From: Haliclona indistincta
Lineage: Eukaryota > Porifera > Demospongiae > Haplosclerida > Chalinidae
Reading direction: 5' to 3'
Assembly: GCA_964017065.1 (NCBI GenBank)
Contig: OZ024783.1
Span: forward strand, 6,862,093-6,926,092
DNA length: 64,000 bases
The position numbers and the translations under genes were made by a program. Shown here piece after piece: positions 28,370 to 40,300 of the stretch (positions are counted from its first letter, which is position 1; every line of letters begins with the position of its first letter). The notes beneath the pieces are model-generated. The model was given only the letters and a program-made list of their open reading frames with translations. It did not search any database and was not told where the DNA came from.

Positions 28370-31300
28370 ATGGCTGTGGCTACAACTAGAAGACAAAATC
28401 ATCCCTATCCAACTGAAGGATCATACTGGAAAGAAGTTTGTCATCAAGTTACATAACATCTTTGTTGATAATATCACTATTAGGGAGGCACGGTAGTGAC
28501 TCCCTATGTAGGGTTGAACGGAACAACAAGATGGCGGCTACATACAATGTATTAGCGTTCAAACGCTGATATTTCGCCTGGTGATGAATTTTATAAGACA
28601 CTTAGATCTGCTATCTGGCGTTGCCCCATCTTACAGTAGCAAGGAGATTGCTCGAATTTGTTGCTAAAGTGACAAACCTGGAAACGGTGAAAATCGAGTT
28701 TCGTCACTGATCTTCGTCCTTCTTCTTCTTTCTTCAGCGCGCCTAGCGCCTTTACGCGAGCGGTGCTGAGACCAAAACACTCACGAACAGTCGTGAAAAT
28801 TTCCTGGCAGGTGCCTATTGAACTTTGTTTTTAGCGAAACGGCGATATAAATTCAGCGATTTCTCGATCGTGATCCATTGTCAGCTAAGTGTTAGACGCC
28901 ATTATTGTGATTGCGCAATACGCACGTAACCAAGTAGTGGTTAGCGCACGTGACCAGGCACTAACTTGAGTATCGCCGCGCCGTATGGATCACGGAGAAC
29001 ACATAGTTTGTCTGGAGTCTTCGAAAACGGTAAGTTCGTATAGGATCACCATTCTGCGCTTGCCAGATAATTTCAACCGCCGTACAGTTCTACAAGCAAG
29101 TGTGGGCGGGGCTCGTATCCACTGGATGCATGCACGCATATATTAGGGAGACACGGTAGTGTCTCCCTATGTATGGTTGAACGAGAAAACAAGATGGCGG
29201 CTACATACAATGTATTAGCGTTCAAACGCTGATATTTCGCCTGGTGATGAATTTTATACGTCCAAAGACACTTAAATCTGCTATCTGGCGTTGCCCCATC
29301 TTACAGTAGCAAGGAGATTGCTCGAGATTGTTACTAAAGCGACGAACCTGGAAACGGTGAAAATCGAGTTTCGTCATCTTCGTTTTCTTCTTTCTTCTTT
29401 CTTTCTTTCTTCCACTCGCCTAGCACCTTTACGTGAGTAGTGCCGAGACCAAAACACCCACGAACAGTCGTGAAATTCTCCTGGCATGTGCCTTTTGAAC
29501 TTAGTTTTTAGCGAAACGGCGATATAAATTCCGCGATTTCTCGATCGTGATCCATTGTCAGCTAAGTGTTAGACGCCATTAATAATTATAGTGATTGCGC
29601 AATACGCACGTGACCAAGCTGTGGTTAGCGCTAGCGCACGTGACCAAGCACAAGCTTGAGTATCGCCACGCCGTATAGATCACGGAGAACACATAATTAT
29701 TTGTCTGGAGTCTTCGAAGAACGGTAAGCTAGCAAGCGCAGAATCACCATTCTGCCTTGCCAGATAATTATAACCGCCGTAAACAAGTGTGGGCGGGGCT
29801 CGTATGCACTGTATTCATGCATGCGTAGGCGAGCTGATATCTACAGCATAAGAATTATTTAGCTACAAGTTTAAAATTGTTAATAAATAAAGAAAAGCCA
29901 TCAACAACAGGAAAACCAAACCAATGGTGGAAACAAAGATGGCACAGTAATTGCATGATATTGAACTGTACTTCACTGAAAAAGAAAAAAGGACACAAGC
30001 AAGAAAATTAAAAAGATTTCTATCGAAATCAAAAGGATGTAGGGTTGTGAAATCTACCACTGGTCAACAATGTAAACTAACAAGGAACAAGCATGGAATG
30101 GTAACACGATTGACTTGCTAACAGACCATAGATCCCTACATCTGTGGCTGTACATAAGATCAGTATTTTGTCACAAGCTGAATGCACGTTAGGTGTCAGT
30201 CAACAGCAACTAGCTGAACTAGCTATAGCCAACCACAGCAGCCACTGATGTAGGGATCTATGGTCTGTTAGCAAGTCAATCGTGTTACCATTCCATGCCT
30301 GTTCCTTGTTAGTTTACATTGTGGACCAGTGGTAGATTTCAGAACCCTACATCCTTTTGATTTCGATAGAAATCTTTTTAATTTTCTTTCATAGATACTT
30401 CTGATGACTCCAGCACCACTGAACTCTCTTATAAGATTCCAAGAAGTGCCTCGTAGTTTGGATTGGAAATTTGTTGATAACTATCCACCTGTATCTGATG
30501 AAAACAGACGTCACTACATTTTTCTCAATGAAGTTAGTCACTCTGCAGATGCATAATAATATTATCTTATGGCTGCTTTGAATATTTAATGTTTTGCGTA
30601 GGATTTTCATCTGCCACCTAAACCCGAAGATAAAAAAATAAGGTATAGACAATCACCTAAAATATGAAATTACTTTTGTTGTAGGGATTTTTGTGGTGAA
30701 AAATACTTTGAGAATGTTGGCATCTTCAAATCTACTCTTGAAAAGATGTTGCTAGAAAATTATAACCGTGAGAAAAGCACATTTCAGTGCACAGCTCGTC
30801 TTGGTAAGGTAGCATGGCTTATCAAGGACAAGTTCTTGAATGGGCGGCTGCCTCTTCAATTGGAAAGATTCACAAATTTTAAAAAAGATCACAGCACATT
30901 GGAATACAAAATCAAAGAGGATATGCACTTCAGGTATTTTTATGAGCATTATTTATGCTGTATATTATGTAATATATAAACCATGGCTTGGAGGTGTGTA
31001 TGCCGAATATACCACCCGAGGTCGAGGTCAGAGGAAGTTTGCAGCCGAGATAAACCCCGAGCGAAGCGAGGGGTTTATCGAGGCTGCAAACTTCCGATGA
31101 CCGAGACCGAGGGTGGTATATTCGGCATACACACCGACAAGCCATGGTTCATATGTTATATACCTTAGTGTGTGGGCGTCGCTTCTTGCTCGCGTTCGCG
31201 TGGATCTCGATTTAGCGGTGAGTCACGGGCCGAGAGGAGGCCCCAAGTGTGTACGCGTACCTGAGTAGAGTGTGTGGCAAAGACTTGGACAGCTTTGTGC

Positions 31301-32587
31301 TTCTAGAGCGAAAGAGCGATCGCCAAGTTTTCTTGTATTCATTGCAATATTCAACATAACTTGGGCGGGGTTTGTCACATGCTGGCCAATTTAATACCCA
31401 CTAGTGTCAGGATGATTGTACACTATAAATCTCAGCCACTTCTGCGCATCTTTGCCCTGCAACTGGGTGCTGCTAGTTGCAAGGCAAATAACTGTCCGAG
31501 GATGCCCTCGCGCAACCTCAACCTGGTCACGTGACCAGGGCACACCTCTTGGTTAACCTCTTGAGGAGTGTATTTCTCATATACCACCATGGTGGTATAT
31601 ATCGCATAATCTCCATGGTGGATTATGCGATATATACCACCATGGTGAAATATGAGAAATATACCACCTGCGCCTTGTATGGGGACGCCCAGACACTATG
31701 GTATATGATCATTATATGCTGTAGTACAATCACTGTCCATGACCAAATGTGCTCAAAGCTTGGAAGGCTGTGTGATTCTAATCCAGAACTGCAAACACTC
31801 CTCTATTTCCAATTTACGAACATAAAAGACGATCACATCATATACAGAGCTGTGGTGAAAGAAGAATTGTCTGTGCCGTACTGCTCATTTCAAGTGAAGG
31901 ATTTCTGGGCCAAGCCACTTGTTGTCTGCAAGGCTGATTTTATCTGCTTTGGCAGGTATAATATAAAGCCTGGTTGAAACTGTATACAATGTGAGATATT
32001 TCTGCAGAGCACATGATGTACGAGTGATATGTCGGCGTGCTACCAATGAAATATCACCTGATGTTGGGGATGACATCAAATCTGTTGTAGAAACTTGTGT
32101 CAAAAACAAGTGCGTCTATAATTTGTACAAATGCATTTCTTGAAACAATTTGTACAAATGCATTTCTTGAAATGCATTTCTGTCTAAATGTTTGTTTCTA
32201 TAGAGATGGAAACTTTGAGATGATCACATCTACTGACAGGGTGGTGTTAAGTCATGTGTATGAGAAGAAGATAAGCAAATTTTCATCACGTGATGGATGG
32301 AGTGTAAATGTCATTGATACCACCGACCACATTATTAAAGAACACGATTCGTACCGAAAGGTCACTCTACTCCCACGTCAAGCACATATTTGTCAAGAGA
32401 TTGAGGTGATGTACTGACAATGATATTTTATTAAAAACATGTTTTTGTTTTATAGTTGATGATGGAGACAGACTATCCTGGACCAGAGAAAGCTGACGAA
32501 ATTAAACAGATGGTGCTCAAGATCGTTGACATCTCACTGGATCTGGTGGACATGGCTGAAGAATGTCTTGATCCAGAGGAACTGTAG
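28370..32587 (+). CDS. Cluster family protein, subfamily B, copy B3
   Basis: Exons: 28370-28435 (1b), 30395-30532, 30602-30642, 30685-30933, 31725-31955, 32008-32109, 32204-32405, 32456-32587; 386 residues, virtually identical to B2 (exon 1b has PTEGSY for PAEGSY). Intron 1 carries the same promoter-like repeats and foldback as B2. Intron 4 has grown from 53 to 791 nt through a 734-bp hairpin-rich insertion absent from B2. Splice sites are otherwise intact. Whether the long hairpins permit normal splicing is unknown. Confidence 0.78.
28478..29140 (+). repeat. Promoter-like repeat P, copy 1 of B3
   Basis: Duplicate of 22410-23072 created by the 6-kb duplication; same motifs, including the ATG-headed frame and ACGGTAAGT. 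Confidence 0.7.
29141..29827 (+). repeat. Promoter-like repeat P, copy 2 of B3
   Basis: Duplicate of 23073-23753, with a 6-bp gain (GCTAGC) next to the CACGTG box near 29630. Confidence 0.7.
30003..30386. mobile_element. Foldback element in B3 intron 1
   Basis: Duplicate of 23930-24313; both arms are intact and the right arm again ends eight bases before the exon 2 acceptor. Confidence 0.85.
30970..31703. mobile_element. Two-hairpin non-autonomous element in B3 intron 4
   Basis: 734 bp present in B3 and absent from the otherwise identical B2 intron (empty site near 24893). A 4-bp TATG is repeated at the ends (30966-30969 and 31704-31707). It contains one long hairpin (about 30979-31152, arms of about 80 bp, loop region GAGCGAAGCGAGGGGTTTAT) and a second (about 31570-31673, around ATACCACCATGG). 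Between them lies GC-richer sequence with GGTCACGTGACC. No coding capacity. Class unknown. Confidence 0.85.
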
Positions 32588-32875
32588 TGTAATGTGTTGA
32601 TAACTATGTTTATGTATGGTATTACTTAACAATTCTTTTAGAATAGGCGCTGAACGATTTGTCTTTCTTGAATTTCCAGAGACTAGCACTAGCCATTGTA
32701 TAGATAGTGTTTTATTATAAGGTTAAATAACAGGATACTCCAATTATTGGTAAATTATTGTTGTTTGTGTAAAATTCAAGAAAAAAAACAGTGCTATATT
32801 TGTACTGTTAGTCAATTACGTACCTAAACCAAGTCTATTTTTAGTAGTTGCTTACAATAACAATATAGGTTTATG

Positions 32876-32883
32876 TATAAAAG
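32876..32883 (+). promoter_or_regulatory. TATA box of A3
   Basis: TATAAAAG, 44 bp before the ATG. Confidence 0.75.
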
Positions 32884-32926
32884 CTAGTCATCAACCATCG
32901 GCTTGCATGGTCATTGAGGAAACATA

Positions 32927-34547
32927 ATGGCAGCCAAGATGCAGAATGAACATCAGCAGAAATCTAAGATCAGCTGGAAAGAGGTTTACTTACATAATAT
33001 TAAGTTAATAGTTATAATCATTTGTTTACAGGTCTTTCAAGTGACCAAGGCACCTTCTTCAGCTCGAGTGGAACTTAAGGAAGTTCCCCAAGCTTTGGAT
33101 TGGAAGTTCTTGGATAACCAGCCTTCAATTAATCAGTCAAGAAGACATCATGTTTTTCTTGAACAAGTAAAAGTTTAGTACAATAATCTTCCTATTTAAT
33201 TATCTTCTGCAATAGGAATGTCCTCTTGGATCTGCAGGAATAAGGCATGTACACGTATGTGTAAGTGTTAAAATGTAACTCGTTTTTCAGAGAAATCTTC
33301 AAGGACAAATATTATCATGATCAAGTACTCAAAACGATTGATAGCGTGCTCACATATGTGAAAAAAACATGTGGTTGCAAATTCCAGTGCTCTGTTCATC
33401 TTGGCAAGATAGCGTGGTTTATCAACAAGGAGTATTTAGAAAGCCAGCGACAATTTCTTACACTGCAGTCGTTCTCATGCATCTCTCAAAGATCTGAAGC
33501 AACTGTTCTCATAAAAGAGGACTTTTACTCACGGTAAATAACATATATTTGCATATTGCTACTCACATTAAATGAATTACAGTGCAAATGCAACAGCCAT
33601 GCTCCAGAAGCTAGAATGTGACAGCTGCAAGTTGCAAACATCGGACTTGGAACGCTATCTGTATTTGCAAGTGTTCAATAGAGAAGGTACATCCATCATG
33701 TACAGGGTCAAAGTAACTGAGGAACAGACCGCAAATGGAAGCACCTTTCATCTCTCTGCAATATGGTGTCCCAGGACCTTAGTTGCAACCAAAAGTGACT
33801 ATATGTGTTTTGGAAGGCAAGCCACCTGTTCATTTATGAATAATAACACTTGTACTGCCTCAAATAATTCATTATAGCTCAGTGCTATACACACTATAAA
33901 ATTCAATGTAGCTGTAAATTGACTATATGAAATATCCTGTCATACCACAAACATATAGAATTAGTAATAATTTGTTGATTTAATGGTTTCAGAGCTCATG
34001 ATATGAGGATTTTATATCGATGTGCTACTGATGAAATGCCAAAAGATGCCAGGAAGGACATTGAGGCTGTTGCCAAGAGCTGTACCAGAAACATGTAAGC
34101 AAACACATACCCATAACAAGATAATGCATGCTGTTAATATATAGGGAGGGTGATTTGGAAATGATTTTAAAGACCAACAAGGTGATAGTTGGTCATGTGT
34201 TTGACAGAGAAGTGCAAAAATTATCACCACGTGGTGATGATGGCTGGGTTTTAAACTACATCAAACACACCGACCACATCATCGACAAGAAAACCCAGAC
34301 AGAGGGTGAGGTGACACCACTACCACACGGACACTGCTGTCAAGACATTGAGGTATATGCATGTTTTGATTTAGACTTACATAGCTACATCCCACATGCA
34401 CTGTAGGTGATGTTGCAAGAGATAGATTATCGTGGATCAGATGAACATGCACGTGAAAATATTAAAGAGACGATGCTCAAGATGGTTGAATTCTCACTGG
34501 AACTTGTGGACATGGCTGAAGAATGTCTTGATCCAGAAAAACTGTAG
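32927..34547 (+). CDS. Cluster family protein, subfamily A, copy A3 (full length)
   Basis: Exons: 32927-32983, 33032-33166, 33216-33244, 33291-33533, 33583-33816, 33993-34094, 34145-34352, 34407-34547; 382 residues, ending DPEKL. It is the reference full-length A gene: the last exon reads VMLQEIDYRGSDE where A1 and A2 stop. Landmarks match B with changes: LDWKFLDNQP, RRHHVFLEQ, CKFQCSVHLGKIAWFINKE, YLYLQVF, IWCPRTLVATKSDYMCFGR, HTDHIIDK, CQDIE, LVDMAEECL. Introns 3 and 5 start GC (AAG|GCATGT and AAG|GCAAGC). Retaining intron 5 would give a short tail ending ASNNSL at 33877. Confidence 0.82.
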
Positions 34548-34937
34548 CTATACATGAATATGTACAGCTGCTATTGCATACAGTATTCGTACATTTGTAT
34601 ACATTTTTTGTATTTTTATCGCTGCTGCATAATTATAACTATATTTTGAGAAGTCATAATGAGTGCTTGAAAGAATGCCAGTGGAATGCAGACATTCTCA
34701 GGTAATGCATGCATGCAGTCTTTTCCTACACATTCCATGAATGCATTGCACCAGCAATAACAAACAATTACGCAGCAATGTAAACTGTAGTAGCTCTATT
34801 TGTACTATAGCTTTGATTACATCTTTCAGGCATGCCTATATTTAGTAGCTAACATTGCTTGAATAGTATTGTAGCTGTGTATATATAGGATCAGCTTAAT
34901 CATAGGTTTTAGTTGTGTGCTTGTAGGCTTCTAGGCA

Positions 34938-34991
34938 ATGGCTTCTAGGTTGCTTAGGCAAGACGACTACTAACTGGAGAGAGGTGGTAAA
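34938..34991 (+). pseudogene. Broken alternative first exon 1a of B4
   Basis: Same exon as in B2, but an 8-bp loss shifts the frame, leaving MASRLLRQDDY and a stop. In an unspliced leader this would act as a short upstream frame before exon 1b. Confidence 0.6.
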
Positions 34992-35143
34992 AATGATTGT
35001 TCATGTCCACAATGATTCCAATTGCATTTATGAATAGTTGCTGTGAGCTCTTCAGAATTTTCATCGAGGGCAGTTATAAAGCTGGTGCTCTGTGGGATAG
35101 TGCATTGTGTTGGGTATTCCAAAATATATCGCTCAGTGAAAAG

Positions 35144-36686
35144 ATGGCTGTGATTGCAACTAGAAGACAAAATCATCCCTATCCAACTGAAGGATCATAC
35201 TGGAAAGAAGTTTGTCATCAAGTTACATAACATCTTAGTTGATAATATCTTATCATAGATACTTCTGATGACTCCAGCTCCGCTGAACTCTCTTATAAGA
35301 CTCCAAGAAGTGCCTCGTAGTTTGGATTGGAAATTTGTTGATAACTATCCACCTGTATCTGATGAAAACAGACGTCACTACATTTTTCTCAATGAAGTTA
35401 GTCACTCTGCAGATGCATAATAATATTATCTTATGGCTGCTTTGACTATTAAATGTTGTGCGTAGGATTTTCATCTACCACCTAAACCCGAAGATGAAAA
35501 AATAAGGTATAGACAATCACCTAAAATATGGAATTACTTTTGTTGCAGGGATTTTTGTGGTGAAAAATACTTTGAGAATGTTGGCACCTTTAAATCTACT
35601 CTTGAAAAGATGTTGCTAGAAAATTATGACCGTGAGAAAAGCACATTTCATTGCACAGCTCGTCTTGGTAAGGTAGCATGGCTTATCAAGGACAAGTTCT
35701 TGAATGGGCGGCTGCCTCTTCAATTGGAAAGATTCACAAAATTTAAAAAAGATCACAGCACATTGGAATACATAATAAAAGAGGATATGTACTTCAGGTA
35801 TTAATTATGTGCATGTTTATGCTGTATATGATCATTATATGCTGTAGTACAATCACTGTCCATGACCAAATGTGCTCAAAGCTTGGAAGGTTGTGTAATT
35901 CTAATCCAGAACTGCAAACACTCCTCCATTTCCAATTTACGAACAAAAAAGACTATCGCATCATTTACAGAGCTGAGGTGAAAGAATTGTCTGTGCCATG
36001 GACTGTGGACAGAAGCTCATTTCAAGTGAAGGATATTTGGCCCAAGCCACTTGTTTCATGCAAGGCTGATTTTATCTGCTTTGGCAGGTATAATATAAAG
36101 CCTGGTTGAAACTGTATGCAATGTGAGATATTTCTGCAGAGCACATGATGTACGAGTGATATGTACGCGTGCTACATGCACCAATGAATTATCACCTGGC
36201 GTTGAGGATGACATCAAATCTGTTGTTGAAACTTGTGCCAGAAACAAGTGCGTCTGTATGTGTACCATGATGCATTTCTGTCCCAAATGTTTGTTTCCAT
36301 AGAGATGGAAACTTTGAGATGATCACGTCTACTGACAGGATGGTGTTAAGTCATGTGTATGAAAAGAAGATAAGCAAATTTTCATCACGTGATGGATGGA
36401 GTGTAAATTTAATTGATACCACTGATCACATTATTGAAGATCACCATTCGTGGCGAAAGATCGCACTACTCCCACGTCAAGCACATTGTTGTCAAGAGAT
36501 TAAGGTGATGTACTGACAATGATAGTTTACTAAAAGCATGTTTTTGTTTTATAGTTGATGATGGAGACAGATTATCCTGGACCAGAGAAAGCTGACGAAA
36601 TTAAACAGATGGTGCTCAAGATCGTTGACATCTCACTGGATCTGGTGGATATGGCTGAAGAATGCCTTGATCCAGAGACCCTGTAG
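35144..36686 (+). CDS. Cluster family protein, subfamily B, copy B4
   Basis: Exons: 35144-35209, 35259-35396, 35466-35506, 35549-35797, 35848-36087, 36140-36247, 36303-36504, 36555-36686; 391 residues ending DPETL. Intron 1 is about 49 nt, without the inserts of B2 and B3. Exon 6 has two extra codons (RATCTNE, where other B copies have RATNE) and exon 5 has one fewer. All introns are GT-AG. It is the last member before the dispanin interruption. Confidence 0.8.
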
Positions 36687-37043
36687 TGTCAATAATTATG
36701 TATATGTATACAGCATTACCTAACAATTTTTTTGAATTAGGCGCTGAACGATTAATTTTGTTTTCTTGAATTTTCAAAGACTGTAGCACTAGCCATCGTA
36801 GATTGTGCTTTATTGAACTGTCAATTATGTAATACAACAGGATATAGTTGGTAAATTATTGTTGAGTGTAAAATTCAAGAAAAAATTAATAATAAACAGT
36901 GCTATAATAATTATTTGTACAGTTTTTCAACTACGTACGTGTATCAACCCTATTTTAGTAGTTGTTCATAATAACAATAATTGTATAGGTTCATGTATAA
37001 AAGCTAGTCATCAACCATCGGCTTGCATGGTCATTGAGGAAAC

Positions 37044-37105
37044 ATTGTGGCAGCCAAGATGCAGAATGAACATCATCAGCAATCTAGGATTGCAACCAAC
37101 TGGAA
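37044..37105 (+). pseudogene. Relic of an A-gene first exon
   Basis: After a normal A spacer and TATA box (36996-37003), the start codon is lost (cattGTGGCAGCC for cataATGGCAGCC). About 55 nt of exon 1 remain, ending near AACTGGAAA. The rest of the A gene is replaced by the upstream region of the dispanin gene. Confidence 0.75.
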
Positions 37106-37232
37106 AATCTTGTACTACAAAATCTTGTAGGGCCACAGGGCCAGTTTACTTAGCCAGTCTTGCATATTGACGAGTGTAGGCGGGGCTCGTGAATGCATTA
37201 TGCGTTGGCAGACACAATGTTTGTGTTTGCTA

Positions 37233-37305
37233 ACCAATCAGATTGCTTTAATTTGTAGTTAGGGGTTCAAGTATGATTTAGCTTCCGCTGCTTCAGAATA
37301 AATAG
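37233..37305 (+). promoter_or_regulatory. Probable promoter elements of the dispanin gene
   Basis: A CCAAT box (AACCAATCAGA, 37232-37242) and an AT-rich AATAAATAG at 37297-37305, about 100 bp before the start codon. Upstream at about 37173-37192 is GTGTAGGCGGGGCTCGTG, closely matching the GC-box end of the P repeats (GTGTGGGCGGGGCTCGTA). Confidence 0.45.
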
Positions 37306-37396
37306 ACTTGCATACAGAATTTTGCACTCACAGTTGCGGAGACGCTGAGCTGCTGCACAGTATACAAATTGGTATCTTAAGTTGCATTGACGGAAA

Positions 37397-40300
37397 ATGG
37401 ACGGTGAGTGCATGAATCGGCTACATTTCTGCATTATTATGCGTTCGAGTCACAAAATATATTATATATTATAAACATATAACTATGGATCTCTTACGTG
37501 TTTTATTTTAGGTTACAACCAAAATCCAGCTGCTGCTGCTCCTCAGGTCAGTAGGCGCGTTTTGTATTATGGTGTTTCACGCAGTGCATCATGCACGCAT
37601 GCATGCTCCTTTATTAAAAATAATTTTGTGCAAAGTTTCAGCCGGACTAGGTGTTCGGAGAACTGATTTTGCTTGAAGCGTTCGACATCAGTGTAGCTAC
37701 AAGTTATTCTTTTAAAATCAAGTTGGTGATTTCAGGTCAGTAGGCGCGCTGACGTAACAACTTGGATTTTATAGTCAGAGCATGCGCAGCCGCGCTTTTA
37801 AATTGTTATTCTACAACATCAGTTCTAAGACTAATAAACGTAATTCAAGTCGTCTTGCATGTAGGCTCTTTGCGTGTGCAGTCAGTTTTGGGAAAACCAA
37901 AACAACTTGATTTCAGGTCAGTAGGTGCGCTGACCTAACAATTTGGTTTTATAGTCTGAGCATGCGCAGCTGTACGCTTTGAAATTGCTATTCGGTAGCA
38001 TCAGTTCTAAGACTAATAAACGTAATTCTTGCATGTTTCTATTTGCCTGTGCATTCAGTTTTGGGTATACCCAAAACAACTTGATTTCAGGTCAGTAGGT
38101 GCGCTGACCTAACAGCTTGGATTTTATAGTCTGAGCATGCGCAGCTGTACGCTTTGAAATTGCTATTCGGTAGCATCAGTTCTAAGACTAATAAACGTAA
38201 TTCTTGCATTATTCTATTTGCCTGTGCATTCAGTTTTGGGTATGATACCCAAAACAACTTGATTTCAGGTCAGACTAGTAGGTGCGCTGACCTAACAACT
38301 TGGATTTTATAGCATGCAGCATTCAATTTGTATTGATTATTAGGACTATAAATTAAAGTGTAAGTGATACTACTAGGAATTTGGTGTTTTTTCATGAATA
38401 TTGGATATGCACTTTTAGGGACAGATAGCAATTTGTCTTGTAATCATTCAATTGACACTGGGGCACTGAACCCTTTCAGTGTCCATAACATAAATGCAGC
38501 TGTATACTGTATTACTTTACCCACTGTTCCTCTGACACCTCTATGAGGAAGGAGAATGGTTTGGCAATGAACAGCAAGGGCCACTCCCCGGAATTTGCTT
38601 AGCAATGCTTGCTTGGACAGCCAGGGCCCTCACCGTGCCAATTAAGTAACAGACCCATGCATGGTGCTCACCATGGGTACTCCATGCCAGCACATGCATG
38701 TAATGCTCTTACCCGCCAAGGCTTATGCATAACACTTCAGCATGCTACCCCTCTGGGAGGGCCTTGACCATCCGCCAGCTGTACATGTAATCATAGGAGC
38801 GAATTACCTACTGTACCAGCGACCTGCCAGGTTGCACACCTTGGGAGTGTATGGGCCTATACCATGTAGCTAGGCAGGCCCCTCCAATATGCATACCAGG
38901 TAGCATTAGTGCACAGCCAACAACTACAATATAATACAACCTTGGGGAGTTCGTCAACTGAATAGCTGGCCCAAGCGTTCTTCGCGCTCATATGAGCGGA
39001 GTGATTGGAATAATCATACATTGCATACAAAACATTGTGTAACTTACTCATAATATTATTACCATTATGCATCCAAGGAAGTGGGGGTGGGGTGATGACA
39101 TCTGATCGTCAGTGTATTCTTGCCTTGAGATGGATAGGGTGAGGACTAGACAATTAACCACGTGGCATGCACACGCAGGTTGCCCCACCTTCTTGTCATT
39201 AACCAATTTTAAAGATTGTCTCTTTCATAGATATAAGCTTGGGTCAGTGTTACCATCTGGGATAGTCTAAAAGTTAAGAAATGATAAATCTGAGTCATTA
39301 TGAAAGCTATACATGACAATCAAGGGCGAAGTGTAATCATAATAGCGTAACCATAAGCATGGATGCACTAATGTTTCTAAAATAAATGCCTATGTCTGCG
39401 GTTATTGTGCAACATATATGTCTGTATACCAAAGTGAGAATGTTCTAGTGAGAATATAACACCCCTATAATGGGTGTCAAACAAAATTTCATCTTTTGAC
39501 AACTTGTCAAAGGTTGCCATGGTAACAGAAGTGTTCCAAAATAATTTCATTTTTAAACTGGTGCACCACGAACACCCTCCTATAGGTTGTACCACTGATG
39601 ATGTATGTTATCTAAGCACGTCAAGCATTATTTTGTACTTGCAATTTGACATGACATGCTCAATTTAATATTCTCCCATTAATAAATATTATTTCTATTT
39701 GAGGTGTCTAGTTGGTTAATTTGTTATGGCAATTTACAATTCTTTTTTGTCTCAATTAGGACAATGTAGAAGTGAGGATTGTCCAACAGCAGCCAGTAGC
39801 TAGCACAGCAGTTGTCACATCTCATCCCGTCCAAGACCGCTTACTGATCATGTCCATCATCATGGTCGTTTGTGGCTTCTTCTGCGGTTTTGCATCCCTG
39901 CTGTGCTCTGTACCAGCACTATTCATAGCTATGAGTGTAAGTAGATTCAATCAGCAAGAATGTTTTACAAAGTACATCCTGTTATGTATGTGTATAAAAA
40001 TAATGAGGCCCCTCCTAGCTTGTGGACACTTATAATTGATAAGCACACCAAGTATAGTTGAACACAGCATGTTGATACTTTGAATGTATGCATTAAGCCC
40101 TGAAATCAGGAAATTTTTCTGATAGTACAGTGGAATCCTTCTAATCCGGACACCAACTAGTATATTGCTCTGATTGTCCTGATATCAGGGATGTCATGCA
40201 TGCAAAGTATATCACTTTGGGAACACATAAAGTGTCCTTGTTATAGTGGTGTCCGTATTTCAGGAGTGTGTCCACAATGAGTGGTTCCACTGTATATATG

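Larger units (their letters stand above)
26074..32880 (+). repeat. Tandem segmental duplication, unit 2 (A2+B3)
   Basis: Second copy of the 20010-26073 unit, longer by 743 bp, almost all from one insertion in B3 intron 4. Small differences include a 6-bp GCTAGC gain near 29630 and scattered single bases. Confidence 0.9.

Noticed and set aside
30840..31168. Small open frames on both strands in B3 intron 4
   Set aside because: They lie in the arms of the long hairpin of the inserted element and mirror each other.
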